Below the pieces are notes generated by a model. That model was not told the DNA's origin. It searched no databases and saw nothing but the letters and a program-made list of their open reading frames with translations. A stretch of DNA of 64,000 bases, taken from contig JADGJP010000001.1 in NCBI GenBank assembly GCA_027603065.1, positions 982,728 through 1,046,727 on the forward strand. Reading direction: 5' to 3'. Positions 1 to 12,346 of the stretch are shown here, piece by piece (the first letter of the stretch is position 1; the number at the start of each line of letters is the position of its first letter). The position numbers and the translations under genes are program-made. This DNA comes from Geranomyces variabilis. Its lineage: Eukaryota > Chytridiomycota > Chytridiomycetes > Spizellomycetales > Powellomycetaceae.

Positions 1-2478
1 GGATTCGCGTTTTTGCTCCGCCAGCTGTATCGCACTTGCGAAGGCTTGCGGCATCTCCAGCGACACGACCTGCACATGACCCTTGCAACAACGCTGAATG
101 ACGGCGCATGGCTCGCGGGGCCTGACAATGTTGCTCAAACCGGAGAATCGTTGAGCAAAAAGTGGCACCCGATGGCCGTTGATAATTTGCTGAATTTCGC
201 AGGTACACCGAAGGGTGTGCTGCTTTTGCAGCTAAGCGGGTCAATGAACCCATGCGTGGTACACATGGCCCACAGGTAATACGGTTACCAGTCAAGCTTC
301 TTCCTTATACCTAGCTGATTACCGTTGGCTGTCCAGATACAAGAAGAAAATGCAGGTCAGCAAATGCGATAAATTCGGTTACGGATTCCTTGTCTCGCAG
401 ATATCAACCACATATTCCGGGATGCAAGCACTCTACTCATCCGGGCTGTTCAAGCTCTTCTTTTCGGACATGTGGGCGTTGCTCGAGCATGATGATACAG
501 TGAGCGTTGCGGTTCCGCACATTGAACCTTTAGACGATCACTTGGCCAAAAAGCTCGTTGGAAACTTGCTCAAGATTTTGGCCTCGTTTCCGGGCTTGGT
601 GGCCATTGTTGAAGCAGAAAGAGAGGTCGAGGGGCGAGACACGCTGCATTTTTTGATGAAAAGCGTACTGTTAGGCGAAAACGAGGGCAAAGGCGATGCA
701 GCGAGTCCTGGACGGTATGATGAATCGCAGCTGGTAAGGATTTACGCAAAGATCGCATCGATTCGGTTCGCGGAGTCTGAAGTTATTGCGCTTCTAGATT
801 GCGCTCAAGATCCTTATGCTAGCAACATCGTCGCTCGACTCGTACATTCTTCTACAAGAGCGATATAAATTCCGAGAATCGCTCTTGTCTACGCAGACAC
901 CGGCGCGGGGAGCTGAAGGTGCCATCGAATTGGTTTCTTCAGATTTCTGCCCAGTATTAACGCCGTCTTTTGCCTGCCAGGATGTTTGGACAGTTCACCG
1001 CAAGTTATTGACGAAACTTCATTGCTCCGCAAGTTCATCTTTGTCGCAACGCATGCGATGGGCGGGCCTGGAGAGCGCCGCTTGCCGCCTACAAATCTCG
1101 CCGAAGCGCTTGCAGAGCCAACTATTTCGGCAGCACACGCGATGGCGGAATATAATATGCCGAAGCCTCTGAACACCAAGCCAGGGCCCGCATTTGCAGA
1201 GTCAGTGACAGGCGTCGCAAATTCTCATTGGAGTGTGGAAGCATCTGATCAGTTGGATTAGGGTTCAGAAGGAACTGACCGGCTTGCTTGGCAAAGTCTC
1301 TAACGCAGCGAAATGGCTGGCTCAAGTGAAGGTACAGACCTCCAGGCCGGTTAGCCTCTCCCGCGAAACCCTATTAACGGCATTTGCAGGAAAGCGTCAC
1401 AAAGGGAATCACCAAATCATCCCAAGAGAGCAAGACGCAGTCTCGGCACGTGTTCAAGCTGTTACCCCGCATACTTGCGGCAGTTACCAAGTTACCCGAA
1501 GCGGACCGGAGCCCGATAGGCTGGACTGCGGTCCGAGTTCCAAAAGCTGCTGCTGGAATCACCGTACGAGAGCAAAAGGATATAATCTCATCCGTTCATT
1601 TCATGCTAATCATGTATTTTCCAGACCGCGTGGGCAGATTCGCCAACTCATGATGAGATTGGTCTTGCGCTAACGGCTCGATATGCTCATCGGCATCTCC
1701 CACACCAGACTGAAGACCAGCTTCGCACCAATCTCACTCAGGTTCTGCAGAAGGCCCGCGCATTGATTTGCCCGCAGCAAGCCGCGCCGCAAACAACCTT
1801 TACCTCGGTCCCTTTCAGCGGGCACGACTGGTTCCTCTCCACCGTCTTCATACTGCTTGACGGCCATGTATCCAATACGGTTGACTTTTTGACTCACGTC
1901 GCAGGCTATATGCCGTCAATGTATCTCTGGCCGCAGCGCGCGCATCGGTCCAGACTGCTCAATCCCAATCGGATGGACATTCCGTTGCTGTACTCGACAT
2001 GCTGCCACATGGTCGAGTATATTGCAGAGGCGGAGTTGCCAACACTCTTCTCAGCCTTTACGCTGAGCGGATGCACCCCAAGTCAGGTCCGTCCATTTCT
2101 CCCTCCTCTGCACCTCCGTCTCCAATACGGGAGTGACTTACCTTACGATAATTCCATTGGTAGATTACGCAGCGCTGGATGCGAGAACTATTCTGGAACA
2201 CACTCCCACTCGAACAAGTTGCTAGCTATCTGCTGCTTGCGCTAACGTTCGGATCTGATTATCAGATATACTTTTGCGTGGCACTGCTCGCACACGTAGC
2301 GCCACGAGTGCTCCTCGCTACACGCGACCATGAGCTGATCACATTTCTGCACGAAGCCGAAGCGGTCGGCGCGACATTTGACGCCGGTGAGCATCTCGGC
2401 CTCATGAAAGAGCTCGAAGTCAAGTATCGCGGTATTGTGATGGAGGAAATGAGAGAGGCTTTGGCAGCCGGAACATAG
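1..2478 (+). CDS. TBC1D32: TBC1D32/Broad-minded (BROMI) homologue, 5' truncated by window edge
   Basis: C-terminal part of a Broad-minded-like protein. In animals BROMI acts at the ciliary base and axoneme with the kinase CCRK/CDK20. Proposed exons: <1-275, 337-733, 798-918, 981-1204, 1269-1331, 1390-1563, 1625-2086, 2164-2478; all phases agree and introns are 58-77 nt. Segments match my memory of the vertebrate protein in order: DNLLNFAGTPKG, KFGYGFLVSQ, GGPGERRLPP, GHDWFLSTVFILL, YSTCCHMVEYI, FSAFTLSGCTPSQ, and the terminal KYRGIVMEEMRE. The frame is open at base 1, so the start lies outside the window. The gene ends 74 bp from the convergent DNAJC11 gene. A BROMI homologue in a fungal-type genome points to an organism with a flagellated stage. 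I saw nothing that clearly matches TBC catalytic residues in the visible part. Identity is strong; the junctions near 1204/1269 are the least certain. Confidence 0.85.
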
Positions 2479-2552
2479 TCTATTTATTGTATCAGCAAAC
2501 TCAATACGTATGTTTGTCATTTCACGCAAAATTTTGTTAACGGGCACACCGT

Positions 2553-4806
2553 TTACGCCTTATTGACCGTGGGATGGTCCGACACGATGTGTGCTAGAAT
2601 AACAACGGTTAGCGTTCTATCACAATGCGGGAGGACCTGTTCGTCTGTACGCAGTGGCCTACCTCGTAGCGGTGCAGCGACCGCGGAATGGTCGTCCACT
2701 TCGACCTGATGCAGTTTTCCTTGATACTTATATGTGATGCGCAGGCGCTTAGTCTCGCCCCAGCATGGATCGTAGAAGCCAATTATATTCGCCTGAAAGA
2801 GTGAATCAGATTAGCCTTGCTGTGAGTAATTCGCGCACTCAAAGAGCACGTAGCAGGCGCACCTTCGAATGGCCTCCACTGATGTGAAGCTGTGATGTAT
2901 ATACGAGCGATTGTACCGCCACCGTGACGTCGATGTAGTCGAGCTGGGCGGGTTCGGATTGCAAAGATGTGTTGGAAGTGCCGAGCTGCTCAAACATGGC
3001 GCGAATGCCTTGCGTTGAGAGCGTCTGAATGGGCGACAGATTTGAAGGAGGTAGCTTTCCGTACAGTGCTTCGACAATGACGAGACCATCCTTCGCCCCC
3101 TCCGCTTCAAGCTTGCGCAACACTGAATCCTTCATTATCCGGACCGCATCTTCAGCCTCTTGACGGCGTGACGCAAGGAGTTCAGCGTTGGCAGCGCGAA
3201 CTTGTGAGAGCTTATCGGTCAGACGTCGTCTCCGCCGTGGCTCCAGGTACAGGCGGTCAAGCGCAAATGATATGCTGATTGGCAGCACGGTGGCCCAGAT
3301 TGCAAGTTTAAAGTCGAACTGCGGTGTGAGCATGATTGGAATGACAAACTTTTGTCCCAAGCGCGCGAGCTTCATTCGCAAAGTGACGCCGCCCAGCGTC
3401 GCGCAGTCGACGCCCAGACCGATGCGAGTGTACTTATTGACCTTTTTGTCGCCTGAGACCGCGCACTGCAGGCCCATCGTATTGGACAAAACGACCGACG
3501 CGCGGCCGCGGATACTTTTTGGTAACGTGCGGACGTAAGTAAAGCTGATGTGTGATGAGGCAATTCCAGCTTGTATTTCTGTGTTCCATTGAGCCTTGTC
3601 GACTCGTCGCATTAAGCCTAGAGAGCAGGCACTGCGATGGCGAAAGTCCTGGTCCGCTCCCCATGAACCAAGCTGCCATTCTCCGCTTTGGAAAGTAAAA
3701 TAACCGGTAAGCGTGGATGTGAGCTTCCGACCAAGAGTAGCAACAGCGATCGGCGGTGCGGCAATTGTTGTTCCGGTTGCCGTGAGTGTGGCAAAACTGC
3801 AAGATCACAATCGATAGTCAGAGGCGGTGGATCACAAGGAGGGTATTTTAACCGAGTCGACATACCTTTCTGTCGAGAAGTTCTTGACCACCTTTGCCGT
3901 AGCTGACGGAGACTGACCCACGGTTCCGGAGAGTTCACCCCACAAGAGAGGAGAAACGATATGGCGCACAGTACCCGTAACATTTCCTACTCCAATGCCG
4001 TTCCGTGCCATCACATCCCCTTCCACCACAAGGCCAGTTTGCTGGCTGATCTGCGTCTATGTACGGGAGGGCAATGAGAAGTCATTCGGCACAGGTTTTC
4101 CACGCCAGTCGGCCACACGCACCTCCCAAGAGTGTTTCACGAATGCCTGAGTAACTTCTGGCCACTGCAAGATGTCTGCAAGCCCACGAGTAGGCTCTGT
4201 CTGAGGCTCAAATCGCCCTAAAGGCAATCTGCGCCGCCGACAACGTCTCATATCCGGATCAAAGAGTTGCGAGGCGTTCAGGCTGAGGTGAATTTCGCCC
4301 TTGGACTTTGCAAGGCTCTCCGCTGCCATCTCCTGGTGGGCACGGCTCTGCCGCTCATATTCGGCACGAATATCGTCCCTGCTGCCTCCTCTTGCGCCAA
4401 TTTCCCATGAGGTTTCCGCGGCTTCAGCACCGTACAGGTCATAGATGTGCCGTTTGGCGGGATTGCTGAGTACGTCGTGCGCCTTCTGAATCTTTTCAAA
4501 CTTGCGCTCGGCCGCGAGCTTGTCTTCTTGGAGGTGGGTTTTGTCTGGGTGGAAGATAAGCGCTAATCGACGGAAGGCGTTCTTTATGTCCTCTTCAGAT
4601 GCGCCTCGGTCCACGTTGAGCACAGCATAGTAGTCGACGGCAGCGGGTGCATTCTCGCGCTCAATGCGCTCCTCGGCTGTTTCGAGATCGTCGTTGTTGT
4701 CGAGCAAGACGTCGTCGGAAGCCTGTCTTTGCGGACCACTGTGCGACGGCCCGTGTCCTCCTGGCGCTCCGTAAGGGTCAGTGTATGCAGCCGCTGGAGA
4801 TGCCAT
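2553..4806 (-). CDS. DNAJC11: DnaJ homolog subfamily C member 11 (DNAJC11) homologue
   Basis: Mitochondrial J-protein; in animals DNAJC11 associates with MICOS/SAM complexes and helps form cristae. Exons on the minus strand: 4806-3866, 3796-2863, 2792-2663, 2593-2553. Residues about 58-125 form a J domain with the HPD triad at 86-88 (context LIFHPDKT). The C-terminal half carries the DUF3395-type region, including [22 protein letters not shown] and GFYDPCWGE, which track human DNAJC11. The first exon holds one in-frame TAG at 4057-4059. It is best explained by a 51-nt intron at 4092-4042, which keeps phase and gives about 664 residues; a true nonsense codon or sequence error cannot be excluded. 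The last intron (2662-2594, 69 nt) has a good branch site and acceptor but is a multiple of three without stops, so retention would only add 23 residues. The start is the first ATG, 210 bp from the divergent IML1 gene. Confidence 0.88.
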
Positions 4807-5016
4807 ATAGCCGTATCTTGGACGTTAATTGCAGCCTCAGACTCTCCGAGTCGCAACTTGGACAAGCAGCCAGCTGTTGCCGCGTGGCCCTCGCCGGAGC
4901 TTCGCACTTCCGCGCCCCATGCGTGACTGTGACTCATCAGCGTTCGAGTCGCTGCGACCACCGACGCTGCTCGAGGTCGTTGGTCGCTCACGGCTGCATC
5001 GCAGAGGCCCCCCGAG
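4807..5016. promoter_or_regulatory. Divergent promoter region DNAJC11 / IML1
   Basis: 210 bp between two head-to-head start codons. It must hold the promoters and 5' leaders of both genes. I see no clear TATA box. Confidence 0.5.
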
Positions 5017-8000
5017 ATGCTCCCGTCGTATCTGCGAGGCTCCCAGTACACCACTCCAAACAAGGCAAACCCGGCCCTCCGCCCTTCTTACAATCTATGG
5101 GTCCACGATGACCGCTTCTCGCCGCAGGATCTCGTCATAAACCCCGAATGCTTCCCGGCTTGCAGAACAGGCGACTTGCTCAAAATCACACAGCCGCAAA
5201 ACATACCCTCCCTCGCTTCCTGTAGTTCTCTTGCCGCCATCCCTACCGAGAATTCCGGAAGTGATGGTGGCGAGAAGCAAACGACGCGCGTTAAGCAGTC
5301 ACTTCCGCAAACGTCAAAGCTTGCGCCAGGAGCGAGCAAGCCTCAGGCTGCTTCGGAACGAACGCGAACACTGGTCTTGCAGGTCACCTCTTTGGACCGA
5401 GAGATTAACTTGAAGCAGCCTCAACTCCAGGTGCGCGCGACGATTTGCTGCTGGCCTCGGTACGATCTTCCGATTGCCAACTCTATCCTCGGCAGATTTC
5501 CATTGCCCAACACATCGCTGCCTTGTTTGAGCTACATCCACGCAAAGATGTTCTGGTTCGCAAGGTACGAGTCTCATCAAAAACGGCTTTCCTCGGCCTC
5601 CCGAATGTGTACTTAGTCCAATCTACGCGACAACCTGTGGAACCCTAGGTCGAGAAGGAAACAATCGCCGCAGACTACGTAGAACTGCTGTTCAGAGATC
5701 AATATGTCGGGCGGAGTGACATGTGGCGCATGCGTACACTGCTGACTGGCGCTTGCGTATACCAAGGCAAGAAGGTCCAATCGCTGGGCGTCCGGGCTCA
5801 GATCAAGGATATCGTGGTGGCGGGCAAGCGCGTAAGTTCGGCATGAGGGTCTCAGGACGGCAAAGACGAACACTAATTTTTTGCGAATTTATATCTGCTC
5901 AGGCGTCTTGCGGCTATATCACGGACAACACAAAGATGATTTTCCGTTCTGAAACAGCCAAGTACTTCATCTTCATACAAATGAGCAGAGAGATGTGGGA
6001 GTTTGACGAGGATGGGGAGCTTTATTTTGAGAAATGCGTGCATGGATTTCTGCCGCATCTTTTCACAAAATGGAAGGACGCTGGGGCGAATCACGTCGTT
6101 TCCATTGTGCTTTTTGCCCGAATCTACTATCAAACGGACGAAAACGATCCAGAGGAGACCGAAACCTCGTCGCTTTTCGCCGAGAAGAATGCGCCTTCCA
6201 GTGAGCGCTCGGTGCCAGTTTTGATCGACTCGGCAGGCCGACCATACCGCGACTTTTATAAAGTCGTTGTGGACTGGGAGACCCGCAGCGACTGGGGTCA
6301 GGTGCTGGTACCGCTGAAAAGAGAATTTATCTCATTTCAGCGGGATGTCCTCCAGCAGTCAAGCGTCGACGGATCGACCATCCTCGCCGGCGCCAACTCA
6401 CCAGCCAGCGAAGGCAACATGCTGGAAGCGATAAATCTGGCCCTCAATCCTTTCGACCGTCATTACATCGATCGCGACCTCTCGCGCACCGGTCTCAGCA
6501 TAGTCGTTATCACTCCGGGCCCAGGAGTGTTTGAAGCAGACAAGAAGCTGTTGCGGCTAACGGCGCAGCGGATGGTAGACAACGGCATCGGCCTAGACCT
6601 CGTGTGTCTGAGCAAGCCGCCACTGTGCACTGTGCCTCTGTTTCAGTATACATCGAAAGATTGGGCTGGTCAAACTCCTGGGTGGGGCGGCACACCTAGC
6701 GGTGCGAGCACCGATGCGGATACTGCGGCTAGCGGGGAGCGGCGCTGGGGTGTCCCTGTTGCCGCTACAGCCGGAGCCGCAGGGAAGACGGCCGAACGGC
6801 CGTCGGAAAGAACAGTAAATCTCGGGCCACCGCCGATACTAGGGATTGGCGGTACCTCGGGAAACTCCGCCGCAAGTGCTCAAGGCTCAGAGAGGCTGGA
6901 AAACTGGGACCCACTTTATTATGACGACTCTGCGACTGACAACCCAGAGAAAACATTTTACACCGTACCGCATTGGGTGATGTGCAGCTTTTGGGCCAGA
7001 GACGATGATAACGACCGACTGGGGTTTACATTGCGGTGCAAGATGTACGAGGTGCAAATGATGGGGGTCATGGAACAGATCGGCTCTACAATGGTGATCC
7101 CGTACTTGGAGCAGCAGGAAGCTGCCAAGGACGTGGACATGCCACTCTCATCACACAAAAAGAGAGATGCTCGCTACGCTGGGGAACGAGCCATTCCCGG
7201 AGTTGTTAGGTTTGAGATTGGCGCCGACGATGACGAAGACAGTCCTGCGGGTTCTATTATCTCGGACTCGCATGTCGACTGCGAGCGGTACGATGAGCAG
7301 GTCTTTGTTCCCGCCGGCCGCCAACGCGCAGGCGCGGGAAACGTCAAGACTCGTTCCAACTCAGCAGTAAATATGGGATCCGTCGAAGCGGATGGAAGTC
7401 CGCTTGTAAAGAGCAACAATGGTCGAGCGGCACCAAGAGTTGACTCACACACACAAATGACGGTGGGTGGCGGCGGCTCAAGAGGTGCGCTCGGTGGCGG
7501 CAATGTTTCCGTAAGTCCGGAAGCAGCGGCCGCTGGCAACTCCTCCGGCACCCATATAAACAGGTTGGGAATCTTTCGAACTGCTGCGGGCGACACCGTC
7601 CGAAGCATTGAATCGGACGGTCAAAGCAACCGTGGAGGATATTACCATCCTTGGGAAGATTATGGAGACACTCTTACCGCGGACGAACGTGTTGCTCTTC
7701 TCAGAGTTAGAGCGCGTGTGGAACAGGCGCGTACCGGCGGCTCAGGCACAACCAACTGGAATCAGGTGAAGAGCGTCACATCCGCGACTTCGCTTGCTAC
7801 AATGTTTTCCAACGCGCCGCGTGGACCGTTGAATGAAGGACCTGGATTGGCCAGAGAAGGCGCTCCTGCGGTAGAAAAATGGGGCCAGCGAACCGGCTGG
7901 CCGCCACAACAGCAGCAGGCCGCTTTCCGTACTGCCGGCATTGGACCCATGGGCAGCAGAAAAGGAAGTATGCTCTTAAACGAAAGTGGGACAGGGCAGG

Positions 8001-11000
8001 CGCCGCGCGCTATACAAGTACCCGGTATGCATGTGCAAGCCGCTGACGACTCGCATGAGCCCGGAACGGAGGGTTCACGTAAAGTAAATACATTCAGCGA
8101 CGAGGTCGATGACAGCATTGCGACCTCCGCATCTACAAATCTAGCGCCTATCAAAATACGTTCATCGACAAGCCATCTGGGCGTGCGGTCAACCTACCGT
8201 GACGGCCTGTCCACATCAGGCAGCTTCAAAGGGGGCCACTCACCTCTTGCGAATTACGAGTACCTTCGGCAGCAGTATTCGAAGCTTTCTCCGGGAAAGT
8301 CCGGTGCAGCCGGGCCTCCCGTTGGACTGCGTCCGCCTCAACAATCAACTCTCCGCGCCAATCTAATCAACCCTTGCAATCCAAGTCGCAACATTGTACG
8401 GGCAACTAGTCAGCTGCTCCGTTGGCAGCATGTATTTCCGCAAGTCATCGTCCCCACTCGAAACGATATCGTCATTCACTGGAAAAGTCTGTCCACACCC
8501 GCGTGTCTCCCGCTCACCACAGACTTCTTCCCGACACACGAAGATCTCTCGGCGTTTTATCAGGAGTACACGTATACAGTCTCACCTGCAGACGATGCCA
8601 CGCCATATCAATCGCGCGGCGACAAGAATGCCGAAACAATCAACGGGCGCCTAAAAGTTGAAGCGCTTCTTATCGAGCTTATTGGCCAGCGCCTGTCACA
8701 AGGCTTCCAATTGATCGGCTCTGGGCTCGGTGGGGCTGTTAGTTCCAACGATCGGAGTGAGAACGCCTCACAATCGGTTGTGGGGAACATGAGCCCGCAA
8801 ATCGGCGGCCGGTCCGGAGAAGTCGCCAAACGCGGCATGTCCTCGACAAACCTCGGCGATGGGTTACAAGCCCAGAGCTCACAACACTCGCTTCAGATGC
8901 TGAACAGCCAATCATCACACGAGATGATGGCGCAGTTTGTGGCATCCACGCCATTTTATCTTAGCCTTGGTGACCACGTGCATAAACTCTCTTACGACGC
9001 GTCAGGTCAAAACGTGGAAGTGAAACGCTATGTCCGCAAGGTCACGTATTCAACGCTGCCGGTTCATTACGCGTGCGGGATATGGCGCAAGAACGACGGA
9101 TTTTACAGGCCAAAACAACTGGCATTCGCGTACCCGCCTGTCACACTGTACAACTGGAATTATCTTGATCACCTCATATCTGGGTATCAGGAAGAACTTA
9201 CAGAAAATCTCCGTTTCTGGCGCACACGATTCCTGCTGATTCCGCTGGAAAATGTGAGCCACACCAATCCGTTCTTGAATCCACAGAACGAAGACTTAGA
9301 CGAGGAGGAAGCGAGAGTGGTCGGCTTTGAAAAGTTTATTGAGGTATTCGAGCGAGCGCGATGGAAGCTGCCATGGGAGGAGGACGAGGCCGAGTTGTCC
9401 AGTGGAGGTGGTCCGCAGGGTCCCAGCGGCGGCCGGAAGAAAAAGAAAGGCAAATTTGGGAAACGGCTGCAGATCCAGCTCACAACGCTCAACACGTCGA
9501 GATTCATTCGGGACGAGGTGCTCAGGCGCGGGCTTGTGCGCACCGATGTCATCAGTCCCTCAACGCCGGCGCAGACCAACCCGCAGCCCTTGACCCGCCG
9601 CGGGTCCGCAACATCCGCGCCCAATCTGCAGACAACGACCAATGCGACTAACGGTGGACCCGCGGCCCCGTTGACACGCGCATCTTCGTTTACCGTCATT
9701 GCGCAGGCAATGCAGGCACCACCGCCCGCTGGGATTGGATTTGGAGACCGCCGCTGGCACTTTCGCCTTTACGAATCGGTTTTCATTGGTAGCGAATGCG
9801 TCGATTGGATGGTTCGCACTTTTGCAGACATTGATTTGCGCGAGGAGGCGGTTGTTTTTGGCAATATTTTACTCAGTGAGGGTCTTTTCGAACATGCCAC
9901 CCGCAAGCACAAATTTTTGGACGGACACTACTTTTATCGCATTCGTGGCGAATACAAAATCCCGCCATCAGCGGGGAAGGACAAGGATCGTGAGAAGGGA
10001 GGACCGTTGTGGTTCGGAAACAGAAACAGGACTAGCGGAAGTGCTCTGGATCTGTCAAACGGCGCCGATGGCGGAAGCGGACATCCGGCCCAGACGCATC
10101 CAGGCGGCGACAGTGGGCCGGGAACAATGCCGCCGTCCGGAACGTCAAGTGCATCATCGCCAGCCACTTCAGCGCCGTCGCTCCCAACTCGGGTTGATCC
10201 ATTTCCCCTCACCCGCCGCATGGTTATTGATCTTGACCCGCAGCGCCGGTCGCCACGGCGCGAAACAGCGCTTTTGCATTACGATACTGTGCACAACCCA
10301 CGACATTGCTACCATTTCCAACTACACTGGCTCGTCTGCAGCCCACGATGGATTGAAGACCTTGTCGCTGGGTGGACACGCGTGGCTGAAAAGTGCGGCT
10401 TCAAAATGGTCGAGGCGAGCACCACGCAAGCCGACTCGCTCAGCGACGACAATCCATTTTTGTCAATGGCTCACGTTGTGCCTTGTGTACCGCCGCCGCA
10501 AGAAAAGGACGCACCCTTTCCCGCTGCCCTTTATACGACAGAGATAATGAGGCGATTCAACTTTGTGCTTGACGTGGAATCCGACACGGCGTTCCCGCCA
10601 AATTCAATATCCTGGTCTTATGACCGGGGTTCGGGCTACAAGCGCACCCAATATGTGCACAGATCCGGAGTTGCGTTTGTGCAAGTTGCTACCGCGAACG
10701 AAGGCGGCGGGTTTTGGTGGGTCGCAAACAGGATGCATCTCACGGGCGCCGGGTCTACCTCTGCGCAGACGACAAGCAAGGACCACCGAGGCGGCGGAGG
10801 CGGAGGAGGCAATAGTGGCAACGCAAGCGGCAGCGGAGAAAAGAGCACCGATCCGGATACGCTTATGCGCGCTTTCGTCGATTTCTGCAACGATGAGGCC
10901 GAGCTCTCTGCGTTTTACAGCAAAGCGCGCGAAACCATCACGAATATTTACGGTGCGGCGAATGCCGACGCCGGCGCTATCAGGTCTTCTCTAGACAAAA

Positions 11001-11404
11001 ACGAAAAGAATAATGCGTCCGGTGTGCACCCACAGAATGCATCCGCGACGGCGGCGACAGACAATGTTCCCGGCGCAACGCCCTCCATCGAGCAGGTCTC
11101 TGGAGCGTTGGAAGCTGCGGCCGTCGATCTCCCCGCTGTTCACCTCATTGATGCGGATCTCCCAACCGTTCGCGTTGGCGAGGGCGGGCTACCAACTGGA
11201 ATCGATCGGCTACCTGCCGCATCGTTTACAGCGATGGGTGAGGACACTGTGGCGCCATCCGAGGGGCAAGACGCGCGCCCTCCCTGGGGCCGCTCAAGAA
11301 GCATTATGGACCCGGCATTCTTCAAACCGCCCGCTAAGATTAAATCGACAGCCTCTGGGAGCAAGATGGCTTCTGCTATGCTAGCAAAGCGTGAAGACCC
11401 GTAG
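5017..11404 (+). CDS. IML1: IML1 / DEPDC5, SEACIT-GATOR1 subunit
   Basis: Large subunit of the SEACIT/GATOR1 complex, the GTPase-activating complex that turns off TORC1 at the vacuole or lysosome when amino acids are scarce. Exons: 5017-5430, 5496-5564, 5649-5831, 5903-11404; phases agree and give 2,055 aa. The N-terminus has the family segment LWVHDDRFSPQDLVIN. The conserved Iml1 core follows (KTVFY-type and SREMWEF, GLSIVVITPGPG, DLVCLSKPPLCTVPLF). A DEP domain lies at about residues 1500-1575 (WHFRLYESVFIGSECVDWM, FLDGHYFYRI). The C-terminal region contains YHFQLHWLVCSPRWIEDLV, typical of the family. Long low-complexity Ser/Gly/Ala linkers (for example around 7370-8300 and 10050-10180) make it longer than yeast Iml1 and human DEPDC5 (about 1,600 aa). 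It is divergent from DNAJC11 and convergent with EAF7. Identity is very secure. Confidence 0.95.
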
Positions 11405-11558
11405 AGCAGGTCTCTTTTTGTCTTTGAATTACATGATTACGGAAACCCAGTAGCGTATTTGCGACTACATATCCGTGAATTGCGACGTGGCTTGAGCTCG
11501 AATTATTTGCATACTAGTACACGAGGACATGACCGGCAAATTCGCCGCTGGCAGGGTA

Positions 11559-12215
11559 TCATGCATTTCGCCGCGGACGCTTTACCGCTGGCGTTGGGGT
11601 ACTTAGTACGCCAGCCGAGCCACTGGCGGCCCTGGTTCTTCGCATCGGCGGCTCGGATGCATCTTTTTTGACCCCGCCCTTTCTTGGCCTGCCGACGCCC
11701 CTCTTTGGTGGGGCCGTTGCTGCGCCTGATCCAGCACCATCGTCGTCGGCCTCGGGAGTCGATTCGCGCCCGGGCGACACCGCTTTACGCGTCTCAATGA
11801 TGAGGTTATCGAAGTCCTCTGGCGGGAGCTGGAATTCTGCAACAACTTTGAATGGGTATCCAGACCGCTTGCGGCGAGCATCAAACGATATATCGTCATC
11901 TGTCTCGTCAGCCATGGCGTCCAGCGCCTCAAGTTCGTAGAAAGTCGATAGATGTGACCAGAGTTGGGCGACTGTGAACGTGGTTCCGGTCGCATGATGA
12001 ATGTGTCGCTGGACGGACAACATGCGAAAGTGCTTGTGCACGCCTACTGGCCGGAACTTTGTGAGGGCGTCGAAAAGTGCGATCTCGTGTTCGGCAGTCC
12101 AATGTGGGTAATTTTCGGAACTGTGCTCTCCTTCTTGCAGCGCTGCGACGGCCGCGGTTGGGGACTCGGTTGCGTGCGGCGTTTGTGGTGACGCCGGTTG
12201 GTCAGGCGCTGACAT
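11559..12215 (-). CDS. EAF7: EAF7 / MRGBP, NuA4 histone acetyltransferase subunit
   Basis: Single-exon gene of 218 aa. Eaf7 (MRGBP in animals) is a chromatin-binding subunit of the NuA4/TIP60 histone acetyltransferase. The N-terminal third contains the family signature: WTAEHEIALFDAL, then FRPVGVHKHFRM, then LWSHLSTFYELEALD. An acidic stretch and a basic Lys/Arg-rich tail follow, with an AT-hook-like GRPRKGG motif that could contact DNA. I chose the ATG at 12215 (MSAPDQP) because the longer reading starts inside the short divergent promoter; an ATG at 12284 is in frame and possible. The neighbour on the other side of a 131-bp gap is UFD1. Confidence 0.88.
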   Translation of the reverse strand: MSAPDQPASPQTPHATESPTAAVAALQEGEHSSENYPHWTAEHEIALFDALTKFRPVGVHKHFRMLSVQRHIHHATGTTFTVAQLWSHLSTFYELEALDAMADETDDDISFDARRKRSGYPFKVVAEFQLPPEDFDNLIIETRKAVSPGRESTPEADDDGAGSGAATAPPKRGVGRPRKGGVKKDASEPPMRRTRAASGSAGVLSTPTPAVKRPRRNA

Positions 12216-12346
12216 TGCAAAGGACGGGGAAGGAAGGGGAAGACGATGACCGGGACAGAAACTGCGCTCGCGGTCTTCCCGCATCCATCTTACAACCTCC
12301 CTCACGACTCTCTTTCAGCCTCGCCCGACGGCAGCCAAGTTTCACG
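12216..12346. promoter_or_regulatory. Divergent promoter region EAF7 / UFD1
   Basis: Only 131 bp separate the two proposed start codons, the shortest head-to-head gap in the window. A pyrimidine-rich run (12,299-12,316) lies just upstream of the UFD1 start. Confidence 0.5.

Noticed and set aside
9699-10547. 282-codon ORF in another frame inside IML1
   Set aside because: The overlapping frame carries the IML1 DEP domain and conserved C-terminus, so this is chance.
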